Shown piece by piece: positions 36,959 through 46,314 of a stretch of 64,000 bases of DNA; positions within the stretch are counted from its first letter, which is position 1, and every line of letters starts with the position of its first letter. Under the pieces are notes generated by a model that saw nothing but the letters and a program-made list of their open reading frames with translations, was not told where the DNA came from and did no database searches. Made by a program: the position numbers and the translations under genes. The DNA lies in contig NZ_MPDJ01000002.1 of the NCBI RefSeq assembly GCF_001881565.1, positions 356,578-420,577 of the forward strand, written 5' to 3'. This DNA is from Eisenbergiella tayi (GTDB taxonomy: Bacteria; Bacillota; Clostridia; Lachnospirales; Lachnospiraceae).

Positions 36959-38986
36959 CTAAAACAATTTGTTAGTTTTATACTGAATTTCTATTTCTTT
37001 ATACTCATAAAGCAGCATAAGGGAATCCACAAAATCCTCATTCCATAATCCGGTCTGGTTTGCCGCCCTGCAAAATTTTTCTTTATCAAAATATCTGTAG
37101 CAAGGCGCCTTCCCCTTCTCCATTCTCTGCTTATTCTGTTCCTGGATTTTAATTTTTGTTTCCAAATCCGATGGGTTGTGCAGTTCAATCATCTTTGCCG
37201 CCTTTTCAACAGAAATCTTTCCGGTATCGCGCAGCTTAATAAACATACTCTTTTCGATTTTAAGCCGCTGAAGGCACTGCCTTTTTTCCCACTTTTTCTT
37301 CTTTTCTATTTCATAAGACACTTTATCAACAAAAATTTCTCTCAGGCGGTTATTTTCCTTCAGCGCAACATTGTACAGGTAATCGAGCGGCTTGCTTGTC
37401 AAATACTTACGGGCATTCTTCAACTCGTCCTTTTGAAATGCGGCCTTTTCTTTTATTTCAGAATTACCCGCTATCTGAAAACGACTGTCGGAAAATAAAA
37501 GCATTAACCGTAAATAAGTTTCCAAACGCTGTTTTGTGTCTGTGTTAACTACGATTTCTGCGCCCCGTTCCTTCAGCTGCAATAACTGCTGAATAATTCC
37601 CCCATTTAAAAGCAGCTCCCATTTCTGCAGATCCTTATCCGAAGCATCGCTAAACTGAGGTAAAAGATGATATAAAACACTGTTCATATATTCAATATCA
37701 TTTTTCTGCACAGTTTCATCAGTAAGCCTTTCCAGCAAAGTATAGTAAAATCCCGAGGTTCCTAATAATTTATGATATCCGTTCTCCTCCGCTCTTAAGT
37801 AATTCAAACGATTTACATCTGTCAGGAAAAAATTCCATATGGGGATAGATTGTAAATCACTTTTAATCGCCCTTCTTTTTTTACAGTTCGGGCAATTAAA
37901 CCGGTAGCCTTTATGCGTGCATGCCAATTGCTTCTTATATATTTTAAGTCCGGGATAATCGATATCAAGATAGGTCATACCATAAATTGATATCTTCATT
38001 CTCATAAATTTTTTAAGAGATCCTGACCATGCTTTCTTTGCATTTTTCAACTGCCGTTCCACCATATCCATATAGTAACGGACTGGCTCTCTGTTAAACG
38101 TAATTTCTGCGCCGATGCTCATGGTTAACCTTTTTTCAGGGAACACCTTTTCCAGTCTATCATTGATATTTTTCAGGATATTACGGCATATCTGGATTCC
38201 ATTCATCAGGTTTGCAGCCGTGACGGCAAAAAAGATATCATCACCTGCCATATAGAACGGAAAAACCCAGCCGGAACGGGTTGAATCACATTCCTTTACC
38301 CCTTTATGCAATCCATTTAAGGAAACTTCCTCATTTAAAATTCTGCTTACCCGGGAATAGTCGTCATAGCTTTTGATGCTTTTAAACATGTCACCCATAC
38401 CATCGAGATCGGCCTTTATGACAGTTATCCGGAAATGATTGGGATTATCTGTTTCTTCTGCAGAATACAATGCGTTGATATTTTCTGCAAACAGTGGATA
38501 TTCCATTTTTTCAAATTTACTTTTCTCTTCCTTTACAGTACAGTACGAAAAGAGTATCTCTCTGTTTCTTTCAATCCATTCATTAAGGCTGTCTGATTGT
38601 TTAAGGCGGTTCTTTGCCTCCAGAATGGCTTCTATTTCAGTAAGATTACCATACGGGAAAGAAACACATCTCAGCATTTTCTGTCCCTGTGAACTATAGT
38701 AAAAATGTAAAAACAGTTTATTCAGCCTGTCACCGATTTCCTCTGCTGACAATCCGCATTCAAAAATGTATACGCCGGAGCAGGACAGTAATTCTTCCGT
38801 TTCTGATTTGGGAAATACTTCCTGTACGGTTTGATAAAAGCCTATGGATATTTCCATGGAGGCATTCATAATATTCTGTAACGTAGCCTCTTCCGCCTGC
38901 TTTTCCTGTGTCTGTGCATGAATTACTTCTGTCAAAAATGTCTGCACCTTATCAATGGAAAGTGCTACAATCCGTCTGTCACTCAT
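36959..38986 (-). CDS. cas10: Cas10 (Csm1-like) without HD domain, AGDD cyclase motif
   Basis: A 675-residue protein. ATG 38986 has AAGGAG 9 nt upstream, and its ATGAGTGA overlaps the stop of the upstream nuclease gene. There is no HD nuclease domain: the protein begins directly with a degenerate palm (about 4-110). The second palm (about 185-330) has IKADLDGMGD (191-199) and FYMAGDDIFF with AGDD at 247-250 in place of GGDD. A CPNC zinc-binding motif lies at 365-368. The remaining helical part (about 390-675) is Cas10 D4-like. The two Asp of GGDD are kept, so cyclic oligoadenylate synthesis is plausible while ssDNA cleavage is not. No csm2 gene follows; D4 may stand in for it only in part. 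Confidence 0.88.
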   Translation of the reverse strand: MSDRRIVALSIDKVQTFLTEVIHAQTQEKQAEEATLQNIMNASMEISIGFYQTVQEVFPKSETEELLSCSGVYIFECGLSAEEIGDRLNKLFLHFYYSSQGQKMLRCVSFPYGNLTEIEAILEAKNRLKQSDSLNEWIERNREILFSYCTVKEEKSKFEKMEYPLFAENINALYSAEETDNPNHFRITVIKADLDGMGDMFKSIKSYDDYSRVSRILNEEVSLNGLHKGVKECDSTRSGWVFPFYMAGDDIFFAVTAANLMNGIQICRNILKNINDRLEKVFPEKRLTMSIGAEITFNREPVRYYMDMVERQLKNAKKAWSGSLKKFMRMKISIYGMTYLDIDYPGLKIYKKQLACTHKGYRFNCPNCKKRRAIKSDLQSIPIWNFFLTDVNRLNYLRAEENGYHKLLGTSGFYYTLLERLTDETVQKNDIEYMNSVLYHLLPQFSDASDKDLQKWELLLNGGIIQQLLQLKERGAEIVVNTDTKQRLETYLRLMLLFSDSRFQIAGNSEIKEKAAFQKDELKNARKYLTSKPLDYLYNVALKENNRLREIFVDKVSYEIEKKKKWEKRQCLQRLKIEKSMFIKLRDTGKISVEKAAKMIELHNPSDLETKIKIQEQNKQRMEKGKAPCYRYFDKEKFCRAANQTGLWNEDFVDSLMLLYEYKEIEIQYKTNKLF

Positions 38987-39896
38987 GATTTTCCGCTCCT
39001 TCTGCGATATCTCCAAACATCTTAGCATATGCTATATGTGGAAAGGGTATTGGATTATTGATTAACATAAGCAATTGGTTGAATTGAAAATTAAAAGATA
39101 AAAGAGAAATGTTTTTTTCTTCGTTCTTCACCTGATAATCTGTCAATTTTACCTCACCGAGTATTGAACCATCATCTATTTGTATCTTTTCTTTTACACT
39201 TTCACCCTGTTCTTTTTTCTGCTCATATCCTACATGGTTCAATGCAAGATACCAATCTTTCAGTAATTCTTTCTGAGGATCAAACTCTATCTTTATCCCG
39301 CTTTTTTCCGATGGCGCTCTGACAATGATGTCAAACTGTTTTTCTCCGTTTTCCAATACATTATTCGTAATTCTTTCCGATAAACAACACAAAATTCGCA
39401 AAGGACGTGTTTGCGTTTGAGTGGCATTCCGTTCTTTTTCACCTACAATAATTCTTCCATTAATTCTGGTATATGATTTCTTTGAAGTTTTTAATGCTGC
39501 TATACTTTCCGCCCAGTTTTTTAAGATTTTCTCATTTAAAGATTGGCTTTTACACTCAACTACCACAGCAACCGCTTCAATAGGGATAAACTTAAGCCTT
39601 CCATAACGAAATATGTACGGTGTATACGTCTCATCGAATATCGCCAAATCTACCTCATTGGACACTCTTCCTTCTGAATCAATTATAAAAACCGATTTTT
39701 CAATAACGAATTTTTTAGGAATAATCTGTTCAAACATTCCCTTCCAGACATCTTCCCGAAATCCTCCGATTGTTGTACCATGGCTGGTTGTAAAATATAA
39801 TTGTTTTACCAGCGTTTCCTCGGTTAAGATGTAATTATTTATTATATTCTTAACTGTTTTACTATCAGCAAAATCGAATTTTCTTATTTCTTCCAT
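38979..39896 (-). CDS. PD-(D/E)xK nuclease-like protein (DUF6602 type) inside the type III operon
   Basis: A 305-residue protein with GGGGGAG before its ATG. The N-terminal 125 residues have the restriction-endonuclease fold pattern: FREDVWKGMF (E48), SNEVDLAIFD (D83) and VVVECKS (E114-C-K116). HGTTIG--RE and the D-G-R-V-S-N-E-V-D layout match DUF6602-type proteins. The C-terminal half is not recognised. It lies between cas6 (36 bp upstream) and cas10 (8-bp overlap), so it is translationally coupled to the signalling subunit. It has no CARF or SAVED domain that I can see. It may cut nucleic acid as an accessory effector, or replace the lost Cas10 HD activity; both are inference. Confidence 0.8.
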   Translation of the reverse strand: MEEIRKFDFADSKTVKNIINNYILTEETLVKQLYFTTSHGTTIGGFREDVWKGMFEQIIPKKFVIEKSVFIIDSEGRVSNEVDLAIFDETYTPYIFRYGRLKFIPIEAVAVVVECKSQSLNEKILKNWAESIAALKTSKKSYTRINGRIIVGEKERNATQTQTRPLRILCCLSERITNNVLENGEKQFDIIVRAPSEKSGIKIEFDPQKELLKDWYLALNHVGYEQKKEQGESVKEKIQIDDGSILGEVKLTDYQVKNEEKNISLLSFNFQFNQLLMLINNPIPFPHIAYAKMFGDIAEGAENHE

Positions 39897-39932
39897 ACTC
39901 TTCTCCCCCTCGTAACCTGTGGATCTACAAAG

Positions 39933-40814
39933 TCAAATAAATTCCATTTTTGTCCGCCCCATTCCAAAGGTTGTATTCCTTCCGAAATGTACAATCTGGG
40001 CAGCATACAGCCAGGGAACAAAAGGCGTTAAGTCCCCCTCAAACCATATATCTCCCACCAGGCCGCTAAAGTCCATTTTTTTACCCAAACGATTGGAATA
40101 TCTCTCCATGTTTAATATTTCTGTTTTTTGTCTGATAACGGAAACGTCTCCAGAAAGTTCAAGAATACGGCCTATTTCCAACTGATCGCACCACCCGCCA
40201 TAGCGTTCCGTAATCATTTCTATTCGGCGGGCAATATTACGTATAATTGTTGTAAAGTCCAGTTCTTCAAGCAGATTTCCGTTGCGGCGTATGCGCAGGG
40301 GCGTGAGCATTTGAATATGTAACTGCGAGACATCCGGCAGGCAATGGTAAGGCAACGCAGCACTTCTGATTGCTATTTCATAGAAATGGGCTTTTTCCCA
40401 AATTATTCGTTGATCTAAACTGTGTGTAATTTTCTTTAATTCGAACTTATATCTTGAAGCACCCAATCCAAGCTTTCTAATTTGCTGTATTGCATTCACT
40501 AATTGTCGGGCATATTGTACTCCTTCTCCCAGAAGAAGTATTTTGAAGTTTAGCTCTTCTTTTTCAAAATATATTTTCTTCTTTGTATCAGGAGGAATGA
40601 GCACATACGGATTAATTATATCTTGCATATTACTGCTCATTTTGCCGTTGTGATATAGATAATTGTAGGCATTCTTATCCTGAAATAATGCCTGTCCAAT
40701 CACACCGCGAAGGGTAGAACCCAAAAATGGAGGTAATTCGGCCTTTTCCAGGGATACCAAAGTTATACTTATTGGCAGGTAATTCAGGAAGAAAGAATCT
40801 TCATTCTTTCCCAT
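39933..40814 (-). CDS. cas6: Cas6 crRNA-processing endoribonuclease
   Basis: A 293-residue protein with GAGGTGAAAAA before its ATG, first gene of the type III operon. The N terminus (LPPFLGSTLRGVIGQALF) and IPPDTKKKIYFEKEEL follow the pre-crRNA-processing RAMP Cas6 family (PF10040-like). LLLGEG, LGASRYKFEL, LTPLRIRRNGNLL, SGLVGDIWFEGDL and HFGRNTTFGMGR follow in order. The glycine-rich end is typical of RAMP ferredoxin folds. It should cut the repeats of the neighbouring arrays to supply type III crRNAs. The leader-distal end of array C is 215 bp upstream. Confidence 0.88.
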   Translation of the reverse strand: MGKNEDSFFLNYLPISITLVSLEKAELPPFLGSTLRGVIGQALFQDKNAYNYLYHNGKMSSNMQDIINPYVLIPPDTKKKIYFEKEELNFKILLLGEGVQYARQLVNAIQQIRKLGLGASRYKFELKKITHSLDQRIIWEKAHFYEIAIRSAALPYHCLPDVSQLHIQMLTPLRIRRNGNLLEELDFTTIIRNIARRIEMITERYGGWCDQLEIGRILELSGDVSVIRQKTEILNMERYSNRLGKKMDFSGLVGDIWFEGDLTPFVPWLYAAQIVHFGRNTTFGMGRTKMEFI

Positions 40815-41029
40815 TTTTTCACCTCATTTTGTAAGAGAATGTATATATTATAAATCGTTCTTTATTTTACTATAGATAATAATTGCCAAATGCCATAAAG
40901 GCGAAAATGTGTTGTCTATTGGATGTATTCTTTTATTTCTTAGATACATAAAACGACAGCTTACTATTGGATAAGTTTTAACTATGAATAATATGCAATT
41001 TACATCAATGCAAGGTGCGACTTCTTACA

Positions 41030-42185
41030 ATTTCAATCCACGAAGCCGTATAGGCTTCGACTCTTATCCTCGATTCTGGTACACTGGCAGATAGTGATTT
41101 CAATCCACGAAGCCATATAGGCTTCGACGTACACATTTCATTTTTACTCCTTTTCATTTTCAATTTCAATCCACGAAGCCGTATAGGCTTCGACAGAGTG
41201 GCAAAAATATGCGGATCCAGAGTGGCAAATTTCAATCCACGAAGCCGTATAGGCTTCGACTCTGGTCTCCAGAAAATACTCATTTACTGATATCATTTCA
41301 ATCCACGAAGCCGTATAGGCTTCGACATCCCCCAGCTTCCGGATTGATATGTCTCCACCATATTTCAATCCACGAAGCCGTATAGGCTTCGACAAATTAC
41401 ATCCGTTATACAGAGACTATTTTCACATATTTCAATCCACGAAGCCGTATAGGCTTCGACGTAACCGATATTTTGGGGAGGTTTTAGTATATGGATTTCA
41501 ATCCACGAAGCCGTATAGGCTTCGACTCTGACGACAACTCAAAAGGATAATCTTGAAAAATTTCAATCCACGAAGCCGTATAGGCTTCGACGTTTCGTAA
41601 ATGGATCCGGAGCCGTCGCCCATCTTATTTCAATCCACGAAGCCGTATAGGCTTCGACAATATATACCATAACCGCATTGACAATCAGCAAAATTTCAAT
41701 CCACGAAGCCGTATAGGCTTCGACTAGGGTATCGTTTGAAAAATCCAAATCTGGATATATTTCAATCCACGAAGCCGTATAGGCTTCGACCCAGTTATAT
41801 TTATATGGATCTTTCTACCAGGAATTTCAATCCACGAAGCCGTATAGGCTTCGACGTTCTTCATCCTCCTGAATTGGCTTTGAGATTGTCTATTTCAATC
41901 CACGAAGCCGTATAGGCTTCGACATAGTTCCCGTGCCGTGTATTAATGACAAGACACATTTCAATCCACGAAGCCGTATAGGCTTCGACCGGCACGCAGA
42001 ATGCCACGGTCTTTCTCTTGTGATTTCAATCCACGAAGCCGTATAGGCTTCGACTATGCGCCATATGGCGGAAGAAACCATTCATGTATTTCAATCCACG
42101 AAGCCGTATAGGCTTCGACGGATAGCCGAGATTATTACGCCCGGAATCTGGTGATTTCAATCCACGAAGCCGTATAGGCTTCGAC
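41030..42185 (-). CRISPR. CRISPR array C, 18 repeats
   Basis: 18 nearly identical repeats of 32 bp with 17 spacers of about 34-37 bp. Stem arms are GAAGCC / GGCTTC with centre GTATA. The ends (ATTTCAATCCAC and GAC) equal those of arrays A, B and E. The leader is at the right, so transcription runs leftward toward cas6 of the type III operon. Only repeat 41097 differs (GCCATATAGG). The even repeats suggest a young or recently homogenised array. Confidence 0.97.
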
Positions 42186-42356
42186 AGCAAAAATATCCAA
42201 AAAACAATCTCATAACACAAACTTAATTATATACTTATTATATTTTCCACCTCATAATATCTTTATATAAATTATTTTCAATCTCTTCCCCATTAAAACA
42301 ACTCTTTTTCAGGTGCGAATCTCTCGGTAATTTCATGTGCACTTCCTATTCGCACT
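42186..42356 (-). promoter_or_regulatory. Leader of array C with conserved inverted-repeat element
   Basis: It starts AGCAAAAATATCCAAAAAAC, very similar to the leader of array E. GGTGCGAAT and ATTCGCAC at 42312-42355 repeat the element of the other leaders, at 127 bp from the last repeat. Confidence 0.85.
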
Positions 42357-42989
42357 AACAATAACTCTGTTCGCAAATTTCATAATTAAACAAGTACTTT
42401 TACTCAATAAAACTCTAATCATGCTAACAATAAACTATTATATGACTATAAAATTTATTGTTCTTATTCCTTATGCTATAACAACAAAACAGTAATGTAA
42501 AGTTTTATTCTATGAATCAAAGTATAGCATAAATAATTTAAAATGATAAGTAACTTTCTTCACTAATCCGCAAATTACCCAAAGTTCATTTATACATTCA
42601 TGGAGATCCTATTCGTAAGAATTTATTTTACTTTATCATTAAAAATATTACTTCAAAATGTAATTCATATTTATATATCAAGCCTCCTTCATTCAGTAAA
42701 TCTCCATCTACTTCCACCTAAAACCTTTTATAATATCTACATCCTGCCATAATAACTTATCCATGAAAATTATGATTAATAATGGTAATCTTTCTAATAT
42801 ATTTTCTATCCGTGACAAAACAAGACAGACTGGTAACGTCATTTGCTTAAGTATTCATAATATATTTATCGTGTTCCCTATCTCAAATCATACTCTTCTC
42901 TATGAATTCCCCATCGTATTGCCTACAAAAAATGTTATGGCAATATACTTATGAGATTTACATAAATACCCTAATCGCAATAATATATT
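42357..42989. other. AT-rich stretch without a recognised gene
   Basis: About 630 bp of very AT-rich sequence between leader C and the trailer of array D. One short frame on the plus strand (42763-42954) has no convincing ribosome binding site or similarity. I see nothing supportable here. Confidence 0.6.
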
Positions 42990-44146
42990 TCCTCTCAAAA
43001 CACCACCTGCAAGGTGGTGACCGAGAACAGCATAGTAAGACAATTGCTCTTGTGATTTCAATCCACACCACCCGCAAGGTGGTGACCTTTTTATTCCCGC
43101 CTCTGTTTGTAAAATCAGGAAATTTCAATCCACACCACCCGCAAGGTGGTGACTATGATACTTTAGAGCAAGTAGACAATATGACGATTTCAATCCACAC
43201 CACCCGCAAGGTGGTGACTCCTTAATAGCTGTCCATTTTTCGGCGAAAAACAATTTCAATCCACACCACCCGCAAGGTGGTGACGAAACAAGTACCCCTT
43301 CTGCATCCACTTATGGCATTTCAATCCACACCACCCGCAAGGTGGTGACGATTAATTCTCCAACCCGGACACCCGTAGAAAATAAATTTCAATCCACACC
43401 ACCCGCAAGGTGGTGACATGAAAGCGGGCAGACTCAGCTTTTAACACAGTTTATTTCAATCCACACCACCCGCAAGGTGGTGACGCTTTTCTTATCTGTT
43501 CATATAATCCTATATTAATTTCAATCCACACCACCCGCAAGGTGGTGACTCAATTTTCAGATTTTGCACTGTACCGGAAAGATTTCAATCCACACCACCC
43601 GCAAGGTGGTGACTAGCGATCGTGTCGATACCGATATTGTTCATACTATTTCAATCCACACCACCCGCAAGGTGGTGACATATCTGCAAACCATTTAGCT
43701 ATTTTCCCCAGGATTTCAATCCACACCACCCGCAAGGTGGTGACCAGGTACGATATGCACAATGTTATTGAGTATGGCCATTTCAATCCACACCACCCGC
43801 AAGGTGGTGACACCATTTGCCAGTGTCTTAAATTCGCAAGAAGGCATTTCAATCCACACCACCCGCAAGGTGGTGACTAGGTCCACTCTTTCCCAAAAAC
43901 TGTATATCTGTGATTTCAATCCACACCACCCGCAAGGTGGTGACTGGTATCATCTATCCCCTTACTGCTACAAAAATCCATTTCAATCCACACCACCCGC
44001 AAGGTGGTGACGTATTACCGTTGTAAAAGCTCCTAGAATAACTTGGTATTTCAATCCACACCACCCGCAAGGTGGTGACTAGTAAAGGTATACACGGTTC
44101 CGGGATATTCCAAGATTTCAATCCACACCACCCGCAAGGTGGTGAC
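42990..44146 (-). CRISPR. CRISPR array D, 18 repeats with a different stem
   Basis: 18 repeats of 32 bp with 17 spacers. The ends (ATTTCAATCCAC and GTGAC) follow the same plan, but the stem is CACCACC / GGTGGTG around CGCAA instead of the GAGGCT or GAAGCC types. The leftmost repeat (42990) is degenerate in its first half and marks the trailer. This array is directly downstream of cas2 of the type I-C operon, in the same direction as the operon, and is probably its cognate array. Confidence 0.97.
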
Positions 44147-44318
44147 AGCAATTTTGCACAAAAACCACTCTTAATTCCTATTCATCTTCACCAACAATCC
44201 ACACCCAATTCACTTTACATCTTACATTCTTCCACATCAAAAAGCAACCCCAAGCAATATCTCATCAAAATTCCGGTACGAATCCCCCGGGGATTTCATG
44301 TGCGCTTCAGGTTCGCAC
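44147..44318 (-). promoter_or_regulatory. Leader of array D with conserved inverted-repeat element
   Basis: It starts AGCAATTTTGCAC and is otherwise the most diverged leader. GGTACGAAT and GTTCGCAC at 44275-44318 preserve the inverted-repeat element, with CCCCCGGGGATTTCATGTGC in its core. Its distal end touches the cas2 stop codon (44318-44320), so the leader begins right where the cas operon ends. Confidence 0.85.
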
Positions 44319-44608
44319 TAAAAAATCAGAGGCTCTTTCACATTAATCCCCTTATTCACTCCAACATGTTCAACCCGTGCCTTATTCTGATTCCCCAAAT
44401 AATAAAATCTGAGACTATCCACATTTTCATCAATCAATTCCGTTAATGCAGCTTTCAGCATTAAACACTGTCCGGGATCCAGAACACACTCGAATACAGA
44501 ATTCTGTACTCTTGTTCCATAATTCACACATTGCTTTGCTACTTTTCTTAACCGGGACTTACCCGCGGCAGTTTCCGTATTCACATCATAAGTAATTAAT
44601 ACCAGCAT
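44318..44608 (-). CDS. cas2: Cas2, type I-C adaptation
   Basis: A 96-residue protein with AGGAGG before its ATG. MLVLITYDVNTET carries the conserved Asp8, and RVQNSVFECVLDPGQ and FYYLGN are typical of Cas2 of I-C systems. It forms the spacer-integration complex with Cas1. It is the last gene of the cas operon, 9 bp after cas1. Confidence 0.97.
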   Translation of the reverse strand: MLVLITYDVNTETAAGKSRLRKVAKQCVNYGTRVQNSVFECVLDPGQCLMLKAALTELIDENVDSLRFYYLGNQNKARVEHVGVNKGINVKEPLIF

Positions 44609-44617
44609 GACAGCCTC

Positions 44618-45649
44618 CTATTTCCAGAAAAAAGGTGGATATTCATCAAGATCACCTCTCAGATATCTTGCAAGCAGCATAGCCTGTACAAAGGGAATCA
44701 TACCCCATTCTACTTTTTCCCCCAGAAAAGGATGCGTAATTACCTCTTTCTTTTTGTTTTGCCATTCTGTCAGCAGATCTTTTCTGGAACTGTCGCTTAA
44801 CAGCACCGCTCCATCCTCTTTTTTAGTAAAATCCTTTGCTGTAACCATCTTTTTGTTAATAAGGGTTAAAACAAAACGATCTGCCAGCACCGGCCTGAGT
44901 TCTTCAATTAAATCCAAAGCTAACGATACTCTTCCCGGCCTGTCCGTATGCATAAAACCTACATACGGGTCCAGGCCTACTGTTTCCAATGCAGACGCAA
45001 CCATATTCGTAAGCAAGGTATAAACAAAGGAAAGCATGGCATTAACATTATCGAGAGGAGGCCTTTTATTTCTGCCGGAAAACACGAAATCCTTTTTCTG
45101 CTGCAGAATCAGCTCATTAAAAACTCCGAAGTACACACTGGCCGCTTCCCCTTCAAAACCTCTCAGCTGTGCCGCATCACCGCACACTTCTATATTATTT
45201 AATGATCTCTGCAAAAAATCCGATGCCTGCTTTACTTTGTCCACATCTATCTGCATACTGTGATCCCGAACCGCACGTTCCAGAACCCAACGGGAATTAT
45301 AAACCTTGCCAAGTATGCAGTTTCTTGCTATCCCCAGGGCTGTTCCTGCATCCGCCGAAACCTCGTACTGCTTTTTCCTCAATAGAACATTTCCCCGGAC
45401 GCCGCCTGTCATCCTTGCCAGGAATTTACCCTGAGGGCTGAGAAAGCATAGGGAAATATTCCTGCTTGCACAGCCGCCCATCAGAGAAGGACTGGCTCCT
45501 CTGTAACCAAAGGAAACAATCGCTTCCAGGTTATGCAGCGGAATCCGCCCTATCTCCTGATCGTTATCAAGGATTACCACATTTTCTCCATCCAGTGAAA
45601 GATAACTGTCAGGAGAAGTGATATATAAGGTATTTAAAAGTTTCTTCAT
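44618..45649 (-). CDS. cas1: Cas1 integrase, type I-C
   Basis: A 343-residue protein. ATG 45649 overlaps the cas4 stop as ATGA, with GGAGG 7 nt upstream; a TTG two codons earlier is less likely. LETVGLDPYVGFMHTD holds the catalytic Glu and His, and LALDLIEELRP the acidic metal ligands. The N-terminal beta domain (YLSLDGENVVI) is typical of Cas1c. It catalyses spacer integration with Cas2 and Cas4. As the only Cas1 in the window, it probably serves all five arrays. Confidence 0.97.
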   Translation of the reverse strand: MKKLLNTLYITSPDSYLSLDGENVVILDNDQEIGRIPLHNLEAIVSFGYRGASPSLMGGCASRNISLCFLSPQGKFLARMTGGVRGNVLLRKKQYEVSADAGTALGIARNCILGKVYNSRWVLERAVRDHSMQIDVDKVKQASDFLQRSLNNIEVCGDAAQLRGFEGEAASVYFGVFNELILQQKKDFVFSGRNKRPPLDNVNAMLSFVYTLLTNMVASALETVGLDPYVGFMHTDRPGRVSLALDLIEELRPVLADRFVLTLINKKMVTAKDFTKKEDGAVLLSDSSRKDLLTEWQNKKKEVITHPFLGEKVEWGMIPFVQAMLLARYLRGDLDEYPPFFWK

Positions 45650-46314
45650 TGGCAATCCTCCGTTATTGCGGCATGAATATACTCTTTCACATTCGGCGTT
45701 TTTCCCAGTTTAGGCAGGCAAATGTCTTTAAGTGAACAGGCATTGCAGCTTTTAGACCATTTTACTTTTGGTGTATATCTTTTATCATAGAGCTGATGCA
45801 TCTGGCAGAAGCAGTCTTTTACTTTTTCCTTAAGCTCATCTGTGAAAAGAATATTTTCCCTGCGTCTGGTCTCACCATAAAATATGGCACCTTCCTTTAC
45901 TTCGGCGGAGAACATTTCTTCCAGGCACAGTGCTTGTGCTGTCAGCTGCAGGATATCGGCATTGCCGGCTTTTGGGCTGCCTTTTTTATATTCCACCGGA
46001 TATACCTGATATAAACCGCGATGCCCGTGAAGAGATATTCCATCCGGCACCTTTCTGAACTCCACAATATCACATTCACCACTGACTCCCATACTCCGGG
46101 AAACCACCGGCATCGCTCTGCTTATAATTATATCTTTCCGCTTTTCGTTAAAATAAGGATTATGAGCATTCTTATGAAGCAGTTCCCCTGCTGTTGTATG
46201 CTCATTTTCTGCCCATTGCTGCTCAATATGTATCAGCGCCCATTGTCTTTGGCAAAAAACAAAGTGCTGGATCCCTGACAGCATCAGGTAATCTTCTTCT
46301 TTTATTTCCATCAT
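45646..46314 (-). CDS. cas4: Cas4 exonuclease, type I-C adaptation
   Basis: A 222-residue protein overlapping cas7 by 4 nt. It has FVFCQRQWALIHIE with the first cluster Cys, GECDIVEF with the metal Asp, YPVEYKKG as the E-x-K motif, and CNACSLKDICLP with three more Cys for an iron-sulfur cluster. It trims and orients prespacers according to the PAM for Cas1-Cas2. Confidence 0.96.
   Translation of the reverse strand: MMEIKEEDYLMLSGIQHFVFCQRQWALIHIEQQWAENEHTTAGELLHKNAHNPYFNEKRKDIIISRAMPVVSRSMGVSGECDIVEFRKVPDGISLHGHRGLYQVYPVEYKKGSPKAGNADILQLTAQALCLEEMFSAEVKEGAIFYGETRRRENILFTDELKEKVKDCFCQMHQLYDKRYTPKVKWSKSCNACSLKDICLPKLGKTPNVKEYIHAAITEDCQ

Noticed and set aside
38600..38986. HD nuclease domain at the Cas10 N terminus
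   Set aside because: No His-Asp pair of HD type is found before the first palm; the palm begins within the first ten residues.
42763..42954. Possible 63-residue gene between arrays C and D
   Set aside because: AT-rich sequence with no ribosome binding site, no conserved motif and no neighbour of the same direction.
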